Below are positions 1 to 6,608 of a DNA stretch of 7,120 bases, piece by piece. Source of the stretch: Aquifex aeolicus (lineage in GTDB: Bacteria > Aquificota > Aquificia > Aquificales > Aquificaceae); assembly GCA_011375045.1 (NCBI GenBank), contig DRNB01000180.1:1-7120 (forward strand), read 5' to 3'. A program made the translations under genes and the position numbers. The first letter of the stretch is position 1, and every line of letters begins with the position of its first letter. Below the pieces are notes generated by a model that ran no database searches, was not told where the DNA came from, and saw only the letters and a program-made list of their open reading frames with translations.

Positions 1-863
1 CCGGTAACCTCGGTTTCCTTCTGGGTAAAGGGTGTTGCATCGTGGCACATGAAGCATATGTAGTTGTCCTTGCTGAAGGAGGAGTAAAAGCGCGGCGGAA
101 AGGGTGCCTTCAGCATCCTGTAGTTATCGGAACCGTGGGGATTGTGGCACGTTACGCAGTCCCCCCACTGATTGGGTCCGTGGGGATCCTTGTTCATGGC
201 GAAATGCTCTGCCATGTTCTTTATGTGCTGACCGTCCTCCTCCCTGCTCATAACTTTGTCGTGGCAGGACAGGCAGAGGTCCTTGGGAACAGCGGTCAGG
301 ATCAGTTTGGGATGATCAGCTCCGTGGGGATTGTGGCAGTTAAGGCATCCGTCCCTTATGAAAACGGCGCTGTGTTTGTTCTCAACTTTTTCCGTAAATT
401 CCTTCTTGTCCGGATGGCACATGAAGCATATCTCCTTTCTGGGCATCTTCAACCTCAGCTCGTTGTCTTCTGAGTGGGGATCGTGGCAGGCTGTGCAGCC
501 CATCAGCGTAACGGGGGGGTGAACCTTCGACTTCTTGAGAAGACGCTCTATGCTGGGATGACAGGACACACAGAGATCGTTCACTGAAGGAGCCTTCAGG
601 AGCCTCGGGGTTCTCGACTTGTGGGGATCGTGGCAGAGGGTACAGGTTCCAGCCTTTACGGGGTTGTGGACGACCTTTTTCTCATCCTTTCGCGGATGGC
701 ACATGTAGCACAGGTCGGGAACCTTCATGTTCAGAGCTTCGCTGTATCCGTCCTTGGTTTTAACGTGGCATACCGAACAGTCCCCCATCTGATAGGGGGG
801 GTGCACCACCTCCCCTGCGTAGGACAACCAGACCACCACCAGAGCAACCACAAGGGCGATCAC
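1..863 (-). CDS. Multiheme cytochrome c with doubled-CXXCH modules, N-terminal part (3' end outside window)
   Basis: The frame is open from GTG at 863-861 to the left edge: 287 complete codons, no stop. Residues 1-16 are a hydrophobic signal peptide ending LSYA, with cleavage likely before GE. Ten CXXCH motifs follow, starting at C29, C52, C74, C98, C123, C146, C173, C197, C236 and C270, all in one frame. They fall into five pairs of the doubled-CXXCH type (paired_CXXCH family): the first motif of pairs 2-5 continues as CH-(D/N)-PH, and each pair is preceded by a His 7-9 residues upstream that could be a distal heme ligand. Nearly every residue is within reach of a heme, so this is a compact electron wire, unlike the sprawling large cytochrome of this operon. 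The gene overlaps ccsBA by 4 nt (GTGA), implying coupled translation. Partner, length and any membrane or surface anchor lie outside the window. A periplasmic or extracellular electron carrier is the safest call. Confidence 0.93.
   Translation of the reverse strand, partial: MIALVVALVVVWLSYAGEVVHPPYQMGDCSVCHVKTKDGYSEALNMKVPDLCYMCHPRKDEKKVVHNPVKAGTCTLCHDPHKSRTPRLLKAPSVNDLCVSCHPSIERLLKKSKVHPPVTLMGCTACHDPHSEDNELRLKMPRKEICFMCHPDKKEFTEKVENKHSAVFIRDGCLNCHNPHGADHPKLILTAVPKDLCLSCHDKVMSREEDGQHIKNMAEHFAMNKDPHGPNQWGDCVTCHNPHGSDNYRMLKAPFPPRFYSSFSKDNYICFMCHDATPFTQKETEVT
42..803 (-). repeat. Five tandem doubled-CXXCH heme modules (protein-level repeats)
   Basis: Within the second cytochrome the first-to-second motif distance inside a pair is 23, 24, 23, 24 and 34 residues, and the distance between pairs is 22, 25, 27 and 39. 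Each unit reads H-x(6-8)-C-x2-CH, then usually DPH or NPH, then a Lys-rich turn, then C-x2-CH. Pair 1 has VKT in place of xPH, and pair 5 carries an extra insertion of about ten residues with Phe, Pro and Tyr. The regularity suggests growth by module duplication. Confidence 0.85.
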
Positions 864-3800
864 GACCCTGCAACCTCCCTGACGCTGTTTCTGTTTCTAA
901 AAGCTAAAACCGCAAGGGTTCCAAGCCCGGCGAGGGCAAAGTAGACCCATCGGGGAAGCAGGAACTCACCGGAAGCGTAGGAGTGAAGCCCAGAAAGCAG
1001 GAAGTTCACACCGAAGTAGGTCATCAGAACGCTCAGATAGGAGAACATCGACAGGGCGAGGAAGGTGTACAGGGAGTAGAAGGGCGTGTACTTGAGGTGG
1101 AGAACTATGGCGTAGACCAGAATTGTTATAAGCGTCCACGTTTCCTTGGGATCCCACCCCCAGTATCTTCCCCAGGACTCGTTTGCCCACACCGCTCCCA
1201 AGATATTACCTATGTTGATCAGAACGAAGCCTACCAGCATCGAGAACTCCGCCGTCTTGGCTATCTCCCTAAGGTTAACCCTTCGGGACCACTTCCCCGG
1301 CAGAGCCATGAAAACAAGCCCTATGAAGCCCAGTATAGCCGCAAGCCCCAGAAAGCCGTAGCTCGCCACCGTTACCCCCGCATGAAATATGAGCCAGTAG
1401 GATTTTAACACAGGAACAAGGTTCGTTACCTGCGGATCTAACCAGTTCAGATGGGCTATGAAGAGAAAGGCTCCCGCCATGAGGGATCCCGCAAGGGGTG
1501 CGAAGGATTTCCTCATAAAGATCAACCCCGCCACCGCTGCGGACGCTCCCATAAAGACTATGGACTCGTAAGCGTTGCTCCAGGGTGCGTGGTCCGCCAC
1601 ATACCACCGGAGACCGAGACCTGCGATGAGGATAGCGGTCAGCAGACCGTAAAGGGAAACCAGAAAGAGTCTGAAAGCTCCGAGTTTTCTGCTGCCGGAG
1701 AAGACGGACTCCCCCACGAGAACCACAAAGAACAGAATCCCCAGAAGGAGAAAGGGGAGGGTCGAACGCTCAAAAATGTTTAGCCTGTTGTAGAGGATCT
1801 CCATCTTTACCCTCGTATCGGAGAGAACGAGGTCCGCTCCACGGGTTCTCTGATACTCCTTCAGCTCTGCGAGGGCTTCCCTGAAGACCTTCCAGTCCCC
1901 CCTGTCGACTCCAAGGAGGGCACCCACGAAGAACTTTCTCATGGTTGCTGTTATCTTTTCAGCCTCTTCTTTGGGGAAGCGGGTAACGGCGGTGGCGATC
2001 CCGTACCAGGTTTTGTTGGGGTCCCCCTCGAGGGGGAATATCCTCGGCAGCTCCCCCGTAAAGATCATGAAGAGGATGCTGAGTCTCTCCGCTATCTTCA
2101 GAGCCTCCTTGTCCTTCTGGGTTCTCCTCGAAGGTTCCTTCCTGTTCGCCTGATCGGTTTCCTCGGCGAGCTTGTAGGTTCTGTTGGGTCCTATGGCATC
2201 GAGGTAGGCGAAGTACTTGGCGTTCGGAAGAACCCCCAGCTTCTTCTTCAGCTCCGGATGGTCCACCTTCACCACCGGAAGAGCCTGCCAGTGGAGGGGA
2301 AGAGCCATCATCCCTAAAAGAGCCTGACAGGGGGTAAGTCCGAGAATCTTGGGCTTGCCGTGCACCTTGTTGGCAACCTCGAGGGCGAAGGTGTGGAGGG
2401 TTTCCATCCTTCCGTCCGCCGTCTGAACCGTGAGCGTGCAGAACTCCTCCGCCACCTTTCTGTCCACCTTTCTGACGATCTCGAGGGCTTCGGAGGGATT
2501 GGCAGGAGGTCTGGTGGGGAAGCTCCAGCTCATGAGGGGAAGGAACAGGATCAGGACGGCGAACATCCTCCTGAACCTAACACCCAAGAGGGCGACCAGA
2601 CCAGCACATAGGAGCGTGTACCCCAGGTAGGTGGGCAGAACGCCGGGGTCCCTGTTGAAGGACAGAACCGTTCCCCTCTCGTCGGGATCGTAGGACATCT
2701 GGAAGAACCTGTAGCCCCTGTAGTCGAGGGTGTGGTTCATGTATATCCTGTAGGGAAAGGTTTTCCCTTTCTCCTTATCGATGACGACCACCTTGCTCTC
2801 GTAGGAGGAGGGGGCGTTGGATCCGGGGTATCTCTCTATGATAAAGTCCTCTAACTTCAGGGAGAAGGGCAGCTTCATCTCCTTCTGACCGTAAGCTATC
2901 TCTAAGGTGGCGTCTCCGAGCTCGACTCTGGTGGGCAGATAGGTAAATCCGCCCTCCTTTACAAAGATAAGATCCGTTAGCTTTTCCTTGCCCTCGTAGT
3001 TGAGCCTGAGCTTCATGGCTGAAACGTGTCGTTCTAAATTACCCCGTATATTTTCCCTGTTTATCTTCAGCTCTCCTTCCTTGAGGGCATCGAGGAGTAT
3101 AAAGACTATACCTTCCCTTCTGTAGACCTTTCTCTGTTCGAGGGGAAACTCCTCCATCGCCTTCACGTCCCCTCCTTTCTCTCCGTTCATCTTGAACCAT
3201 TCGAGGGGAGCGTCGGAGACCATGTAGAGCTTATCACCCTTAAAGAAAACCTTTACAAACCTCTCGTTCTCGGGAGGCTCCTTCCCGAAATAAAAGCGGA
3301 ACATACGAGAGTCGTAAACGCTCCCCTTCCTGAGGACAACGTCGTAACCACCCTCGAGGATTATGTGAACTATCGGCTCCCCTCCCTTCTTGGGAACCAC
3401 CTCCACCTTGGCGAGGGGCATGTAGTCGACCGCCTTCAGCTTAAGCACCCCGTCCCCTATCTTCAGAATCTCCCCAAAGCCGGGCTTTGTGAGGGGTGAT
3501 ATTATTCTCTTCTTTTCAGCCTCGTAGACCTCTCCGTTCCTGAAGAGCTTTATCCGAAAGTAGTGGTCGTAGGAGACACCTCTGTTTACAGTCTGCCCCT
3601 CCCTTATGTGAACGGTTCCCTCTTCCCCCACGTATCTGGTGAGCGCCGCTCCTGCGAATATGAGCAGAAAGGAGAAGTGCACCACCAGAAGGGGCAGCTT
3701 TTTGGGTCTCCAGAGCCTGTATCTGTATATGTTCCCGAGAGCCGATAGGGTTAAAAGGGTCATAACAGCCTCGAACCAGCGGGTGTTGTAAACCAGTTCC

Positions 3801-3973
3801 CTGGCGGCGTCCCTTCCGTAGCTGTTCTCCACAAAGGTCGCCACGGCTGAGGCAAAGGCAAAGATCCCCAGAAGGATCAGAGTGGTCTTCATGGAAAAGA
3901 GAGCCTTTATGAGAAGGGAAAGCAGTTTCAGAACTGCCCTCCTCTCAGCGCCCGCAGTCTGAGCCACATCCAT
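860..3973 (-). CDS. ccsBA: Fused ResB-CcsA (CcsBA) cytochrome c heme lyase / heme exporter, System II
   Basis: This membrane protein moves heme to the outer face of the membrane and joins it to reduced CXXCH cysteines of apocytochromes. The longest frame is 1037 aa, slightly above the roughly 900-1000 usual for fused CcsBA. The ResB half has membrane segments at about 28-46, 65-83 and 94-113, a large extracytoplasmic domain (about 115-445), then segments at about 447-483. A hydrophilic domain (about 485-730) joins it to the CcsA half, which has several segments, the DHAPWSNAYES motif (794-804) and the heme-binding WWD motif WGRYWGWDPKETW (934-946). The four expected histidines are present: His99 and His959 within the membrane, His864 (FHAGV) and His997 (GLHSYASG) outside. 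Spacings from His864 to His959 and His997 match the known CcsBA layout. It overlaps the small gene by 29 nt and the next cytochrome by 4 nt (GTGA). The start is uncertain (ATG 3973, GTG 3967, CTG 3931). Its location between two multiheme cytochromes suggests they are its substrates. Confidence 0.96.
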   Translation of the reverse strand: MDVAQTAGAERRAVLKLLSLLIKALFSMKTTLILLGIFAFASAVATFVENSYGRDAARELVYNTRWFEAVMTLLTLSALGNIYRYRLWRPKKLPLLVVHFSFLLIFAGAALTRYVGEEGTVHIREGQTVNRGVSYDHYFRIKLFRNGEVYEAEKKRIISPLTKPGFGEILKIGDGVLKLKAVDYMPLAKVEVVPKKGGEPIVHIILEGGYDVVLRKGSVYDSRMFRFYFGKEPPENERFVKVFFKGDKLYMVSDAPLEWFKMNGEKGGDVKAMEEFPLEQRKVYRREGIVFILLDALKEGELKINRENIRGNLERHVSAMKLRLNYEGKEKLTDLIFVKEGGFTYLPTRVELGDATLEIAYGQKEMKLPFSLKLEDFIIERYPGSNAPSSYESKVVVIDKEKGKTFPYRIYMNHTLDYRGYRFFQMSYDPDERGTVLSFNRDPGVLPTYLGYTLLCAGLVALLGVRFRRMFAVLILFLPLMSWSFPTRPPANPSEALEIVRKVDRKVAEEFCTLTVQTADGRMETLHTFALEVANKVHGKPKILGLTPCQALLGMMALPLHWQALPVVKVDHPELKKKLGVLPNAKYFAYLDAIGPNRTYKLAEETDQANRKEPSRRTQKDKEALKIAERLSILFMIFTGELPRIFPLEGDPNKTWYGIATAVTRFPKEEAEKITATMRKFFVGALLGVDRGDWKVFREALAELKEYQRTRGADLVLSDTRVKMEILYNRLNIFERSTLPFLLLGILFFVVLVGESVFSGSRKLGAFRLFLVSLYGLLTAILIAGLGLRWYVADHAPWSNAYESIVFMGASAAVAGLIFMRKSFAPLAGSLMAGAFLFIAHLNWLDPQVTNLVPVLKSYWLIFHAGVTVASYGFLGLAAILGFIGLVFMALPGKWSRRVNLREIAKTAEFSMLVGFVLINIGNILGAVWANESWGRYWGWDPKETWTLITILVYAIVLHLKYTPFYSLYTFLALSMFSYLSVLMTYFGVNFLLSGLHSYASGEFLLPRWVYFALAGLGTLAVLAFRNRNSVREVAGS
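873..879 (-). promoter_or_regulatory. Ribosome binding site for the second multiheme cytochrome
   Basis: The minus strand reads GGGAGGT here, 10 nt before the GTG at 863-861. It lies inside the last codons of ccsBA. An in-frame TAG at 899-897 with no ATG, GTG or TTG between it and 863 makes this GTG the only conventional start. Confidence 0.7.
1784..2521 (-). other. Hydrophilic linker domain between the ResB and CcsA halves of CcsBA
   Basis: Residues about 485-730 of CcsBA hold no membrane segments except a few short hydrophobic patches. They contain Cys512 (EEFCTLTV) and Cys549 (LTPCQALLG), an HWQALPVVKV stretch, and a long Lys/Arg/Glu-rich helical part (about 605-730). Comparable central domains occur in fused CcsBA of Campylobacterota and Bacteroidota. 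The two cysteines could take part in thiol chemistry near the heme site, which is inference. Confidence 0.6.
3938..3943 (-). promoter_or_regulatory. Shine-Dalgarno-like AGGAGG inside the start of ccsBA
   Basis: The minus strand reads AGGAGG just after the stop of the small gene (TGA at 3947-3945). Six bases later is an in-frame CTG (3931-3929), codon 15 of the longest ccsBA frame. The ATG at 3973 has only AGGAAG directly against it, too close to serve well, while GTG at 3967 has that element about six bases upstream. The site may therefore mark a rare CTG start or simply be chance within Arg-Arg codons. Confidence 0.35.
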
Positions 3974-4397
3974 CTTCCTTGACCTCCTTCAAGATTTCTA
4001 TCTCCTGTATCTTCCATCCTTCCCCCTCCCTTCTGAGCCTGTAGGAAACCTCATAAAAGATCCTCTGAGGGGGAAGAGCTACTTCCCCCGTGTCGATGTA
4101 AGTATAACTGTACTCCCACCTCTCTGCGGTAACAACTACGGCGGAGCCGTTCTCTATCTTCACCTCCTTAAATTCAAGGTTTAAAAGCCTTGCGGAGGAA
4201 GAGTAACCCGAGGATCTCCAGGCGTCGAGCCATATCTGAAGTCTGCGTGCCACCTTCTCATCCACAAGCTCGCTGACAAAGATGTTCATCCCCGTCTTCA
4301 GACACAGGGGCAGATTCTTCAGATAGGAGATCACCACCTCCTTTGGACTACTGAGGACGCCCACAGTAAGAAGACCAGCCAGCAGAATACCCATCAT
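3945..4397 (-). CDS. Small exported or membrane-anchored protein, NTF2-like fold suspected, CX3C tail
   Basis: A 150-aa protein that I cannot name. Residues 1-16 (MMGILLAGLLTVGVLS) are a short hydrophobic signal or anchor. Then come a helical part starting PKEVVISYLKN (about 18-60), an Arg/Ser-rich linker, and strands at about 72-140 with the pattern LEFKEVKIENGSAVVVTAE, RIFYEVSYRLRR and GWKIQEIEIL. Helices followed by a curved sheet ending in a GW-x-I-x-x-I strand recall NTF2-like domains; this is a pattern judgement only. The C terminus ends GCGSDCGR, placing Cys144 and Cys148 as a CX3C pair; a third Cys is at 32. The chosen ATG at 4397-4395 shares its A with the stop of the large cytochrome (TGATG), typical of re-initiation, and no strong ribosome site precedes it. 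An in-frame GTG at 4406 or the next ATG at 4394 are alternatives. Between a cytochrome and its heme lyase, a role in cytochrome folding, heme delivery or thiol handling is possible but unproven. Confidence 0.8.
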   Translation of the reverse strand: MMGILLAGLLTVGVLSSPKEVVISYLKNLPLCLKTGMNIFVSELVDEKVARRLQIWLDAWRSSGYSSSARLLNLEFKEVKIENGSAVVVTAERWEYSYTYIDTGEVALPPQRIFYEVSYRLRREGEGWKIQEIEILKEVKEDGCGSDCGR

Positions 4398-6607
4398 CAG
4401 TAACACCAGGAAGGAAGTGTATTAGGCGGGTTAAACTGACCGCAGTCGCTGACAAAGGGGGAGTCTGTGTAGCAGTCATACTGTCCAGATCCTGACCTGT
4501 ATCCGTGGCACATACCCCTATTACCCCCGCAGTCTACGTGCTCTGTCCATGCATCCCTTCGGTATCCAAGATTCCAGTTGCCCCCATTGTAATCCTTTCT
4601 CCAGCCCCAGAGCTTCAGCATGTAATTTCCGCTCGCGTCCTTGTAATTGTAAGGATCAGGGAACCAGCAGTAGCCTAAGAGTCTCGACACCGGAGAACCA
4701 TGGGGTATAGCTACGTGGCACTCCACACAGGCTGCAAACTCCATAGCGTTTATATTAGAATTGTGGGGAGATACGTTGTTCATTATCCAGGGTATATCGT
4801 GGCAGTTGTTGCAGAAGAGATCGTTCACGTTCTGAGAACCGCTCCGGATACCGCCGGGGGTGAAGAAGTTTCCGTTTTTGTCAGGCCAGAACTTCCCCGG
4901 ACCTTTGAGCATGAACTTGACGCTGGATCCGTGGGGACCCCGGGGATCGCCTCCGGCTTCGTTTTCCGCCCCGTGGCAGTCCGAGCAGTACATCGTTACG
5001 TTCCCCACGTTGCTTCTCCAGGGTTCCCTAAGCGTTTCCGGAGGAAGAGCCCGCGGAGCGTAGGATCCGGATCTGTTGTTTGCGCTGACAACAACGGGGT
5101 GTCCCGATGCGTTGTTGGGGTTGAACTCCGCGGCAACGTCCGTCAGTTTGTAGGGTGTTCCGTCTAAAAGCGTCCGGGAGTCCGAGAAGGTGTAGGCGGA
5201 GACCCACTGCGTTGCTGTTCCAAGCGCCCAGTAGGAGTGGCACTTTATACAGATCTGATACTCAGCTGAGGCGTTTTCCAGAACCGTGTAGGTGGTAGGC
5301 TGGGTACCCGGCCCTGTCCAGGTGGGCATTACGCCGGTAACGCCCTGAAGAACGTTAGAGACCGTATTGGAGGGATTCTGAGGATACCAGCCTGCGTTAA
5401 CGGTGTCCCTTGTATCGGCGGGCTCGGCGTGGTTGCCCGGAGCTGTTTTGTGGGGGTTGTGGCAGTCAACGCACTCAGCGTGTTTGTAGCTGTCGAAGGT
5501 TATCCCCTTGCTACCCTGTGGCTGGGGAGGATTTCCTGTGCCGTAGAGAACGTCAAGGTTCGTGTGTATACCCGAGACAGTGGTTACCGGATGCTTGTAG
5601 GGAAGTCCGAAGAAAGGTTCGATTACTTTGGTATTGTTTGCCCCTGTTCCGTGGCAGGCGGAGAGGTTCGAGGCGCTCGCCGCTCCCTGAAAACAGGTAG
5701 CTTCCTCAGCCCACCTGAGAAGGTAGGGAACACCCTGCCCCTTGTGGGGTGTGTGGCAGTTCAGACACTCGAGGGAGGCAACCGTGTTCACTCCGTACTT
5801 GTTAAGAACATCTGGATCCGAGTAGGTGTTTGTAGCTGTGGCGTGAGCACTGCTGCTCCAGTTGCTGACTATATTCCTATCATGACAGGCTATACAGGTA
5901 GCCACGACGTTTTCACCGAAGGTGGCTCCCGTATCTATCCTGAGAAACTTCCTGTTAACGGTCGTATCGTATTTGTGGGGATCGTGGCAGGAGGTACACT
6001 CCACATACTTTACCCCTCCGTAATCGTAGAGCTTTATGGGGGGCGTGGGTTCGGGACTTCTCAGCTCTATGTTCTTGGAGATGGTGCCTCCGGGAGCGCT
6101 TATGGGGTAAGTTCCGGGTCTGTATTCGATGGCAACCGGATGGTGGGTTCTGAGATCTGTCCCTATGTAACCCTCCTCGGTGGTGGGCATGGTTCCATCA
6201 GGGTTAACACCCACCATCTCTATCGTCTGACCGATGTCGAAGAGGTTCGTCCCCCTCACCCAGTAAACCGCCCCTATAGCAACGGTTCCGTCATGGCAGG
6301 AGAGGCACATGCGCGATACAATGCCCGGCTGACCCTCCACGAGGGAAAGCTGCTGGGGGGGAGGATAGCCAACCCTCTGTATGAACTCGCTGTCGTAGAG
6401 GGTGTAGCTGGCGGAGGAGAGGAGGTGGTTCCAGAGCGGCACACCAACCTCTTCATGGTGGGGTATATGACAGAAAACACAGATCTCCGTTTCCGACACA
6501 GCCTTTATAGTTCCCGGACCAGTAACGGAGAGGTTGTGGGGGGAGTTGGCTATGTTGGAGGAGAAAGCCGCCGCCGCAAGGATAAGCGTCAGAACCAGCA
6601 CCCTCAT
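4397..6607 (-). CDS. Large secreted multiheme cytochrome c (10 CXXCH plus CX12CH and CX6CH)
   Basis: A 736-aa exported c-type cytochrome that should act in electron transfer outside the cytoplasm. Residues 1 to about 16-20 form a signal peptide (one Arg, a hydrophobic run, then AAAAFSS); no lipobox Cys is seen. Ten canonical heme motifs start at C43, C101, C204, C238, C281, C379, C453, C541, C599 and C627. Two nonstandard candidates are C305-x12-C318-H319 and C693-x6-C700-H701. Several motifs continue as CH-x-PH (IPH, DPH, TPH, NPH), the doubled-CXXCH signature. The first 110 residues match the common opening of large cytochrome c3-like proteins: SPHNL, then CVFCHIPH, then CLSCHDGTVAIG. Candidate distal histidines occur in HHPV (155-156), KHPV (339) and SGHPV (502-505). 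Long stretches between hemes are rich in Asn, Thr, Gly and Pro, as in surface cytochromes. The tail after 645 is rich in Trp and Cys. It follows the NHL gene by 1 nt. The acceptor is unknown, and I do not assign it to OmcB, OmcS or OmcE. Confidence 0.93.
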   Translation of the reverse strand: MRVLVLTLILAAAAFSSNIANSPHNLSVTGPGTIKAVSETEICVFCHIPHHEEVGVPLWNHLLSSASYTLYDSEFIQRVGYPPPQQLSLVEGQPGIVSRMCLSCHDGTVAIGAVYWVRGTNLFDIGQTIEMVGVNPDGTMPTTEEGYIGTDLRTHHPVAIEYRPGTYPISAPGGTISKNIELRSPEPTPPIKLYDYGGVKYVECTSCHDPHKYDTTVNRKFLRIDTGATFGENVVATCIACHDRNIVSNWSSSAHATATNTYSDPDVLNKYGVNTVASLECLNCHTPHKGQGVPYLLRWAEEATCFQGAASASNLSACHGTGANNTKVIEPFFGLPYKHPVTTVSGIHTNLDVLYGTGNPPQPQGSKGITFDSYKHAECVDCHNPHKTAPGNHAEPADTRDTVNAGWYPQNPSNTVSNVLQGVTGVMPTWTGPGTQPTTYTVLENASAEYQICIKCHSYWALGTATQWVSAYTFSDSRTLLDGTPYKLTDVAAEFNPNNASGHPVVVSANNRSGSYAPRALPPETLREPWRSNVGNVTMYCSDCHGAENEAGGDPRGPHGSSVKFMLKGPGKFWPDKNGNFFTPGGIRSGSQNVNDLFCNNCHDIPWIMNNVSPHNSNINAMEFAACVECHVAIPHGSPVSRLLGYCWFPDPYNYKDASGNYMLKLWGWRKDYNGGNWNLGYRRDAWTEHVDCGGNRGMCHGYRSGSGQYDCYTDSPFVSDCGQFNPPNTLPSWCY
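4505..4531 (-). other. Candidate nonstandard heme-binding motif CX6CH
   Basis: Residues 693-701 of the large cytochrome read CGGNRGMCH, six residues between the cysteines. It sits in the Cys- and Trp-rich tail, which has four further cysteines (C647, C712, C722, C735) that could instead pair as disulfides. Heme binding is therefore less certain than at the CX12CH site. Confidence 0.4.
5651..5695 (-). other. Candidate nonstandard heme-binding motif CX12CH
   Basis: Residues 305-319 of the large cytochrome read CFQGAASASNLSACH, twelve residues between the two cysteines. The flanks (EEAT before, GTG after, a KHPV further on) look like an ordinary CXXCH site into which about ten small or polar residues were inserted. 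The frame is unbroken on both sides. Heme attachment here is inference; long CXnCH heme sites are known in other multiheme cytochromes, such as CX15CH in MccA. Confidence 0.6.
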
Positions 6608-6608
6608 A

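Noticed and set aside
42..473. A plus-strand frame of 143 codons and similar ones across 1-950
   Set aside because: All are complements of the second cytochrome; the regular Gly/Val/Ala pattern is the reverse of CXXCH codons.
5651..5695. A sequencing error or frameshift creating the CX12CH spacing
   Set aside because: The extra length is about ten codons in frame, with no stop and no homopolymer run at the site, and both flanks read in the same frame.
135..5989. A recurrent 15-base plus-strand word (gtggggatcgtggca and a one-base variant) at 135, 324, 474, 621 and 5975
   Set aside because: It is the complement of codons for C-H-(D/N)-P-H in heme motifs, always in frame. It is a protein-level repeat, not a binding site, CRISPR or transposon repeat.
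4397..6607. Assigning the large cytochrome to OmcB, OmcS or OmcE
   Set aside because: Length and heme number superficially fit OmcB, but there is no lipobox and the doubled-CXXCH features and nonstandard motifs do not match what I know of these proteins.
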